Assembly (NCBI GenBank): GCA_051453625.1
Contig: JBOZIK010000001.1
Location: 242,540,938 to 242,604,937 of the forward strand
Direction of reading: 5' to 3'
DNA length: 64,000 bases
Origin: Welwitschia mirabilis
Lineage: Eukaryota; Gnetophyta; Gnetopsida; Welwitschiales
Shown: positions 56,226-64,000 of the stretch, in pieces
Numbering within the stretch: position 1 is the stretch's first letter
Layout: each line of letters opens with the position of its first letter
Position numbers and translations under genes: made by a program
The notes under the pieces: model-generated
Told to the model about the DNA's origin: nothing
Databases searched by the model: none
Seen by the model: only the letters and a program-made list of their open reading frames with translations

Positions 56226-59200
56226 GTGAGATTTATTTGGAAACTATGAATCTAGGATTCTCTCATGTGAGCATTTTAAAAGAAATCCATTTTTAGTTAT
56301 TCTATCAAGGGTAAATAAATATAGTTTATTTGTAATTAAGTAAAAAAATTTATAAACAAATGCTAGGAGGAGTTATAAAAATTAGCCAAATATTAGCATC
56401 AAAAAGATCCTAAAGATTTAGCTAATAATTTAATTACAGACTTGCAACAAAGATTAAGAAACTTGGTTTTGTTCAAACCAAAATCTCCATAAGAAACTTA
56501 TATAAAAATAAAGTTTTATAAAAGTAAACTAACACATCATGATGAATGCTAGGTTTATAAATAATCTTAAATAGTAGTTGCAATTATGGAATTTTAAATA
56601 AAAATTATCCTTTATAATAGCAATAGGTATAAAAAGAGGTGTCACATTATAAAGAATTTGCTAAAGAAGAGTGAGGAAGCTAACACCAGTGCTTGAGCAT
56701 TACAAAAAGTTCAAGGATAATAATAAACTATAAAAACAATATTTATAATAGCTTAACTAATTTTTATTAAAAAATAATTTTTCATTACTTAAATTTAAGA
56801 TCATTTAGAGGAAAAAACTAGTTTTATTTTTGTAAGATAATAACATCCATTCTAAAGTTATTAAAGATTCGTACAAGTGTGTTATAAGAACTTGAAAGAG
56901 ATTTAGTTGTATAGATTATTATTTTATGTTATGAATTTCATATTCATGATTTCTAAATATCTTTACATATTGAATCCATCTTCTTATAAAAATCATAAAT
57001 GTGCTCACTTATTTTTATCTTTAGATTACTTACTTTTATCAACAACATTCTCGAACTAGTTACTATCGTTTTATCATAAAACTTCTTAAATTTGATGAAA
57101 ATGGATCTAACAATAATTCTTTTTCATAAAGTACAAATAAAAAGGGCTATAAACAATAATAAACTGTCCCTAGAATAAAAATATGCAAGTATTTCTTCTT
57201 CTAGGATGGCTTCCTCTTTAATATCTTATCCATTTCATGGAATTAAAAAAACTAAGATAATGATGTACTTTCATTTTTTATAATTTTCTATTCACTTGAT
57301 ATGCATGTTTCAAATATTTAGGTATTTAAAAACCCTTCATTTCTAATAAGTATAGTTTAAGATAAGTATTCATTGCTTTTGTTATTCTTGAGTGTTATTC
57401 TATTCAAACTTCTTATTATGATTTTATGATATTTCATGAATTATGTAAGGTACTCTTTTAAGGATGAATTCTAATTAATAGAATTATTTATTTAGAATTT
57501 TAAGGTATTAGAAAAATAAATTCATGTGGGTTTACTAAAAAACAAAAATGAAGAACATCAAGTGAAAGATAAATTTACTAATATATCTTTTACTTAAGAA
57601 GCTCATCTTCTTAAGAATATGAATGAATTTTCAAGAACATCTCTAATGAATTAAATGAGTTAGAAATCAAAAATTACAAATCCTATAAATTACATAAATG
57701 ATCATGTTCATAACAAATAAAGGATCATAATTTTTAATAATTACTCAGTCATGCGATCTTATAAAATTAGTTAATATAACTAATTCTTAACAACTATGGA
57801 ATTTATGACTTAACACAGATCAATTGTACTTTTATTAAGCATTACATAAGTAAACAAAGAATTATGTATATGATGTTAATCTTGACTTGAATATCTAAAA
57901 AATGATGATCTTATATTTTGTAATTATGTTAAATTATCTAGATGTTACCACAAGTTCAAAATATTCTCTTATGAAATATATGCAATGAATTCTCATAAGA
58001 GAATTCCATGATTAGATTCCATGGCATGAAATATTAGACTAATAATACAAAATTAGAATTACTCTCTTATTAGAATTTCATACATACATTTAGGATAAAA
58101 TACAATACCATAGTAATTTCCAATAGTTGCCTACTACATGATGTTAGTCCTTTTAAAAACAAATTATATTAATTTTCCTTATTCATACTCAACTTATGAA
58201 TATAACATTCATATAACTATAAAATATGTCATCATTAATTTTATTATATTTTTCTTCTTATAATCATTACCTATGAATCCTTTTCTTGAATATTATGTTG
58301 CATGTATAGGGAGGAAGTGTTTTAAGATAATTAGTTTGAGCGTTTTCAATGTTATGATAGAAAGAAATTTCAAATAGATACATTGTTATCTATATTTTTA
58401 TTAAGCATTACTAGAACTAAAAACTTTGAAATTATCAAGTTTATTAAAAGAAAAATTATAAAGGCATGTATAAAAAATTTATATTCTTAAATGTATCAAT
58501 ATGGATCTTCATGTTCTATATCTTTTAAATTGGAAAGAGAATTAATTTATGTAAGATACAGAATGCTGATTTTATGGATTAATGTTATTATGTAATATCC
58601 TTGCATAAGATGAAACAAAGGAACATTATGATACATTTAAATATGTAGGACATGAAGTTCTTTTAGGAGATAAATCTAATTTCATATTTTAGTGTGCATT
58701 GTAAGGATTATTATTAGCATTAATATTTTAATTTACACAAAAATTGGAAGTAAAATATACAATCAAATTTGATAATTAACATCTATCTCAAGCATAATTC
58801 TTAGTTTTCCATTTATTTCCTAACGCCTATTCTTAATGTGATGTACATGTATCTCCTATTTCCTTTTTCAACATACATGTTAGTTATTTTGTACTTATTA
58901 CCACCATATTTATAATATTTTTCATGTTCATATCCTCTTTTATTTTTATGTATATTTTTTTAATAGTTAAAAGGTAATTAAATTCCTTACATAAATAAGA
59001 ATGTTTTCATCATTATAATCTTGAGTTACTCTATTTAAGACTTATGGTATTTGGAATCTATCAATACTAGTAAACAATATTAGAGTACATAGACATTATC
59101 ATATATTTTTATTTTACTTTCTATTGGTTATCCTTCTATTTATGTTGGTTACCTTATTAATGAATCTCTTGATTCTCAACTCGTCAAACCTTAAAACACC

Positions 59201-60240
59201 TTATTTCTTAAATTAAAATAACCAGTGCTTAGTTTTTATTGGAATTGGGAATGTCATTCTTCTTCATAAATTCATGTAAGACCTTGGTCTATATCCTTTA
59301 TAGAATTTTTAAATAGTTTTTGTTAATTCTTAAACATCAAAATAATAATCTTGTAGCCTTTAAACTTATTGTAAAAGATACATAATAACTTATTTCACTA
59401 AGCGTTTATTAAGAGTTTTAAAAAAGCAGTTATATTAAATTGATTACATGTAGCCAACGATAAAGCAAAATGAATGTAAACAGATCTTTAATTAAAATCA
59501 ATATCAGTGCTTGAATTTATTCTTCCCTACTATTATAACTATGCTACATAATCTACTAGTTTGTATTAATAAAGATGAGAAGAAATAAATAACAATTCTG
59601 ATATGAAACCTTTAGATCAAAATCTAATTTGAGTGGATCGCAAGCATTATTCATGCTATGTTAATGGCCATAAATCATTAAGAAAATTCAATTCATAGTG
59701 GAATATTAAGGTCTTTCTTACAATGATATGTACATATCTATGTGTTTAGTTTGTGCTCTTAATGTAACATAGAAATAATTAATGCATGTTATTTAGTTAA
59801 TAAAAATATTTTTCTATAGTACATTTCAAATGCATTATTAACACACCCTAGTATTATAGAAACATTCATTTTAATCCAACTAAATCAATGCAAAGAAAGT
59901 TTCTTTAATACCCTTATTTTTACGAAGTTCATGTTGGCATATCCTTTTCATGAAGTGTATGATCTCTTTATTTAAATCTTTCTTCATCCCTTTTTAAATT
60001 AAAAAATTTCCTTCCTTTGAAACATCTTATTAGTTATTTTGTTAATATTATAAAAAATAATTTAGATGAAAATCACATAGGTTCTAGAGCAATTATTATA
60101 GGTATTTTAAATCCTCTAATGGTATTTTGTGTGAGTTTACTAAGAGCATAAGTAGATATAAAAAAGTACATCAAAAAATTTAATGGTAGAAATTTTTAAA
60201 TGTGCAAAGTCAAAGTGCAACTAGTTCTAATTAAAAAATA
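56226..60240. other. 4-kb AT-rich region without recognisable gene
   Basis: No open frame of note, no repeat or RNA motif that I could support. Confidence 0.5.
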
Positions 60241-60279
60241 AGCCTAACTATTGTAAATAAATCTTTAACAAGACATATA

Positions 60280-60480
60280 GCTACTATAAATGAATGGAAA
60301 AAATGTGATGAACTAAGATTTATCCTATTATTCTTGGTTTTGAAGACCCATATCCATATCTATAACATGTTAATCTCATAAAAGCATCTAAAGAAATTTG
60401 GAATTATTTAAACATATTATTTGAAATAGTTGGCAAACAATAAAAAATAAAAATCTTACTAGAATAAAGGATCACTTAGT
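60280..60480 (+). pseudogene. Ty1/copia gag fragment
   Basis: NEWKKCDELRFILLFLVLKT (about 60291-60350) then, after a frameshift, KASKEIWNYLNILFEIVGKQ (60382-60442) resemble the copia gag helices W-x-x-x-D-x-x-[AL]-x-x-x-I-x-x-S-L and [TS]-A-K-E-[IM]-W-x-x-L-x-x-x-[FY]-E. Short, decayed and not followed by other gag motifs; an LTR-like segment with a primer site begins just downstream. Confidence 0.4.
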
Positions 60481-60544
60481 AAAAGCTAGTAATCATTGTA
60501 GTTAATCAAAACACAAATGTGTTTCATGTAAATGAAATAGTTAG

Positions 60545-60856
60545 TGTTGTAGACTTATATAATGAAGGCATGTGTCTTATGTGTCATAACGTTTCACCAA
60601 ATATATAAATAATAGAATATAAAGTTTCAAATAATAATTCATCATCTCACTTTTCATTGATATAACGTTTACTAGAGTGTTTCATAAGAAACACATTTAA
60701 GTAGGAAGTTACCTTGAGGAACATGATTTTTCCAAACCATATAAAGCCATTTTTAAATGATGTATTAATATTAAATTTAGATTTACAATTTATAGTTTTA
60801 ATATTTATCATTAGAAATGCTTTATTAGATAAAATGATTTCACACAAATTCTAACA
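60545..60856 (+). mobile_element. Candidate short copia LTR
   Basis: TGTTGTAGAC to ATTCTAACA, about 312 bp with TG...CA ends, a TATATAAATA box near 60601, and initiator-Met-type primer sites immediately to its right. No partner LTR was found, so the left boundary is tentative. Confidence 0.4.
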
Positions 60857-60955
60857 TGATATCAAAGTGTTCTTTCTTTAATTTTTAAAATGGTATTAAA
60901 TTCTCACATGATATTAGAGCATTATTTTTTTAACTTCTAACATGGTATCAGAGTC
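60857..60955 (+). repeat. Four initiator-tRNA-Met-type PBS motifs in a 52-bp tandem duplication
   Basis: TGATATCAAAG at 60857, TGGTATTAAA at 60891, TGATATTAGAGC at 60909 and TGGTATCAGAGTC at 60943 all resemble TGGTATCAGAGC, the copia primer site. Spacings 34, 18, 34 mean a 52-bp unit holding two motifs was duplicated. The last motif is the best match. Confidence 0.65.
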
Positions 60956-63450
60956 AAAGGTTGTAATTTTAGGATGTTATCAAATAATATAATAAAACTC
61001 TAGGTTTAAGAATAATGATGATCAAAGGAAGAAATTATAAATTTCTATAAGTCATGATTCATCATGAAATCGAAATCATCTAACGCGTAAACATAGAAAT
61101 CTAGATTTTCTAAAATAGTATTTCATTAAAAAATTAGTATTTTACCATGAAATAAATCTATGTGTAAAATTATAAAGTAAATTTGTAAATAGTATAAAAG
61201 GTATATCAACTTTCAAAGCATAGAAACAAAAATTCCAAAACCTTAAAATTAGTTTCATAATGATGAAGAATAAGAGGTTCAACATTTTCTACTACAAGAT
61301 TACAAAATGATGTTCTCATGAAACTAGTGAAATAAGAGAACCAAAGTTGTAGTAATTATGGAATCATAGATTTCAAATAGTAACTAAATTTGATATTCTC
61401 AAAATTTAAATCTTAAAATTTTCAAGTTAAAAATAAAATAGAAAAGAAGAAAAACCATATTTGATCTTGAACTTTAGAATTAGGATTTCATCATATGACA
61501 CTATGGATGAGGAATATGATGACTTACTGGTTTAAATAAAACTTGTTGTATACNNNNNNNNNNNNNNNNNNNNNNNNNNNNNNNNNNNNNNNNNNNNNNN
61601 NNNNNNNNNNNNNNNNNNNNNNNNNNNNNNNNNNNNNNNNNNNNNNNNNNNNNGAATTAGGATTTCATCATATGACACTATGGATGAGGAATATGATGAC
61701 TTACTGGTTTAAATAAAACTTGTTGTATACTAATTTTTATATAGAATTTAAAATACAATCATAAAATTAAATTTAAAAAAGGAATAAAGTGAATATGATT
61801 TCAAGACTATAAGAACAAATATGAAATTTGATAAAAAGAGATGTTATTTAAGGTGATTACTAAAATAAAGTGAGAAAAATACAAAACACTTATATTTTAA
61901 AATAAGTTTCAAAAGTTTATAGATTAAAAAAAAAATCAATAAGGTAAAGTAAAATGTTGAATAAAGTAACAATCCAAAACAAATTTGCAAAATTAAGTTT
62001 AACATGAATTAACTTCAAAGAAATAAATATTTTATCATAAAAGAGTTGTGTTACCCTCAAAATGATAAAACTCTATAAGATAAGATAAGGATTTAGGTGT
62101 AAATTATGGGTTCTGATAAATTTACCAAACAAAGTGATTAACTTCCTTACATGAAATAATAAAAACAAGGTTAAGAGTCAGAAATAAAAATTAAAACAAT
62201 AAAGAATGAATATAAAGTATGTAAAAATTTAGGATATTCCCAAAAATAAGGTAAAAATTAATGAAGTCATAACTAATTCTCCTTTGAAAAAAAGATAAGA
62301 AAAAAAAAGAAAAAAGGGAAAAACAAATATCACAACATAACAATTCTAAATTCTTAAGACTATCTAAAAGCCTTTCTGAATTAAGCCTAATTGAGGCTTA
62401 TGATAACATAGTGTAGAATGCAACATCTCCATTTCATAAAAAGTAACAATATTTTATTTTATTAAAGATAAGTGATTCCATCTAGTACTAAGTCTATAAA
62501 CCCATAGAGATAAGTCAATCATAGAGTAGATTAATTCCTATGGTGCTTTGTGTTTTATGATTGATGAAAATAAAAATATGTTCCTATTAAAAATCAATGC
62601 CCTATAATCCCTATTAATAAAATAGGTAAATAAATTAAGAACATTACAATGATGATTAACAAGATCAAAAAAGGGTTGTTTAGCTATGAAACACCTAAGT
62701 ACTATGAAGCACTAAAGAATAAGAATGAGTTTTACATGATAGTGGAAGAATTATGATCCTCCATTATGGAATGATAAATTACTTTATATGAACAACGTAT
62801 CTAACACTAGTAAATTGAAGATGTTCTATAAGCACCTATAAAAACATGTAGTGATGAATGCATGAAACTAAAAAAATCAATAGCATAACTAATGTAATGT
62901 TGTTGTTTAATAAAGAGAAAGATCATCAATCATGATGATGTTACATCTAGATGTCAATATGAAATGTAATGTTATACTTTCATCCATGAAGAAACATGAA
63001 GAATCACTTATCCTAGAAATCCAAAATAGACTAATAATTAAAGTATTCTAAATGAATAAAAAACATTCCTAAAACTAATATAAGATGAAAGTAATTTCAT
63101 AAAATAAAATACTCACAAAACTAATTCATAAGCATCAAATGAAAAATGGTTGATCAAATAAGACCTAAATAGAAAATGTGGAATATGATTTTTAGATGAA
63201 GTCCTAAAACTAAAGGTAATCCAAAAGGTTCATCCACCAAATTTAGAGTATAAGTATTCTTAAAGACATGAAGAAAAGATAAAATAAACAATGTATATAA
63301 GATATTTACATAAAACATCTCTTAACATAAGAATATAAATCCAAAATTTTTTTAAAAACACAAAACAAGAATGTTTTACCTAAAGTAAAGATTGCATATA
63401 AGAATGGTATTAAAGAAGAGAAAAATGAGGTAAAAGTAATCTTATTTTCT
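60956..63450. other. AT-rich region without recognisable gene
   Basis: Contains a 100-N gap at 61554-61653 with identical 77-bp flanks (61477-61553 and 61654-61730). If the copia LTR call is right, gag should begin here, but no motif is legible. Confidence 0.45.
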
Positions 63451-63539
63451 TATTCCAAGATTAAATTATTAAATAATTTCGTACTCATAAAAAGAGTTAA
63501 AAAATAGTTAATAATATAAATTATTATTTCAAAGAATAT

Positions 63540-63720
63540 ATTACTAAATGTGAAACTAGATAAAGATGAAGATGAAGTAGAAATTACTAAAAATGAAGCT
63601 AATGAAGACAAAGAATAAATAAATGAAGATAAAGTTGATGAAGATGAAGCAAAGCTTGATGAAGATAAAGTTAACATACGTGAAACAAAAATCAATGGTA
63701 ACAAAAAAGTAAAAGTTATT
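63540..63720. repeat. GATGAA-rich purine tract
   Basis: Repeated GATGAAGATGAAG / AATGAAGATAAAG units. On the + strand it reads as an acidic Asp-Glu-Lys-rich peptide with stops; on the minus strand it opens spurious Ser- or Phe-rich frames. No gene is claimed. Confidence 0.6.
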
Positions 63721-63802
63721 TCTAAAAATAAACTCTCCCAAAGTAAGCTTTTTCATCCAAAAAATAGCTATCTTAGCATGAAATAAGCTATTTTAACTAA
63801 AT

Positions 63803-63902
63803 NNNNNNNNNNNNNNNNNNNNNNNNNNNNNNNNNNNNNNNNNNNNNNNNNNNNNNNNNNNNNNNNNNNNNNNNNNNNNNNNNNNNNNNNNNNNNNNNNN
63901 NN
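63803..63902. other. Assembly gap (100 N) with exact 77-bp flanking duplication
   Basis: 63726-63802 equals 63903-63979. Confidence 0.9.
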
Positions 63903-64000
63903 AAATAAACTCTCCCAAAGTAAGCTTTTTCATCCAAAAAATAGCTATCTTAGCATGAAATAAGCTATTTTAACTAAATGTGTTTTACCCAAAATAATTT

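Noticed and set aside
60647-60847. 66-residue minus-strand frame
   Set aside because: Lies inside the candidate copia LTR and shows no recognisable feature.
63450-63756. Ser-rich and Phe-rich minus-strand frames near the window end
   Set aside because: They are translations of a GATGAA-type purine repeat and have no recognisable features.

Overview
The window is repeat-dense, strongly AT-rich plant nuclear DNA. I found no convincing host gene. Everything recognisable belongs to plant transposable-element families: Ty3/gypsy of the Athila/Tat type, Ty1/copia, an L1-like LINE, CACTA (En/Spm) and possible tRNA-derived SINE heads. All coding remnants carry stops or frameshifts. Many stops look like decayed Gln or Arg codons, as expected in old methylated repeats. 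A large, slowly purged plant genome fits; the species cannot be named from this sequence.

Layout. 1-4850: gag-protease remnants of a Ty3/gypsy element on the minus strand, in three staggered, diverged pieces, followed by its 5' LTR (4855-6228). About 7000-8240: LINE reverse transcriptase, minus strand. 8238-10300: copia-LTR-like fragment, T-rich tract, unusual C-rich island and a tRNA-like SINE head. 10300-15840: decayed Ty1/copia polyprotein (+), then a three-copy tandem of its probable LTR. 16465-16865: a CACTA-like end with an inverted-repeat array. 21900-24020: gypsy reverse transcriptase, minus strand, present twice. 24990-30450: CACTA transposase (+), first half present twice. 31665-39714: a forward LTR retrotransposon with leader, gag and protease but no visible RT, RNase H or integrase; a third LTR copy lies at 40343-41395. 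40150-47045: gypsy integrase C-termini on the minus strand and a possible primer-binding site. 48280-64000: mostly unrecognised AT-rich DNA with a 51-bp minisatellite, smaller tandem repeats, a second SINE-like head and a copia gag/LTR/PBS fragment.

Assembly caution. At least eight gaps are flanked by exact 77-bp duplications, and several kilobase-scale 'duplications' begin and/or end on shared 77-mers. This is the signature of a k=77 de Bruijn graph whose overlaps were not merged and whose bubble arms were laid end to end. Many apparent tandem duplications here are therefore probably allelic or alternative copies.

Most interesting biology. An imperfect nested palindrome of about 40 bp (outer arms TCATCC/GGATGA, inner arms GTCATC/GATGAC) recurs about 19 times. 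It sits in the U3 upstream of the TATA box, in the leader after the primer-binding site, and in the 3' non-coding region of both the forward and reverse gag-protease elements. A second candidate is a 51-bp tandem array whose minus strand reads as a 17-residue repeat.
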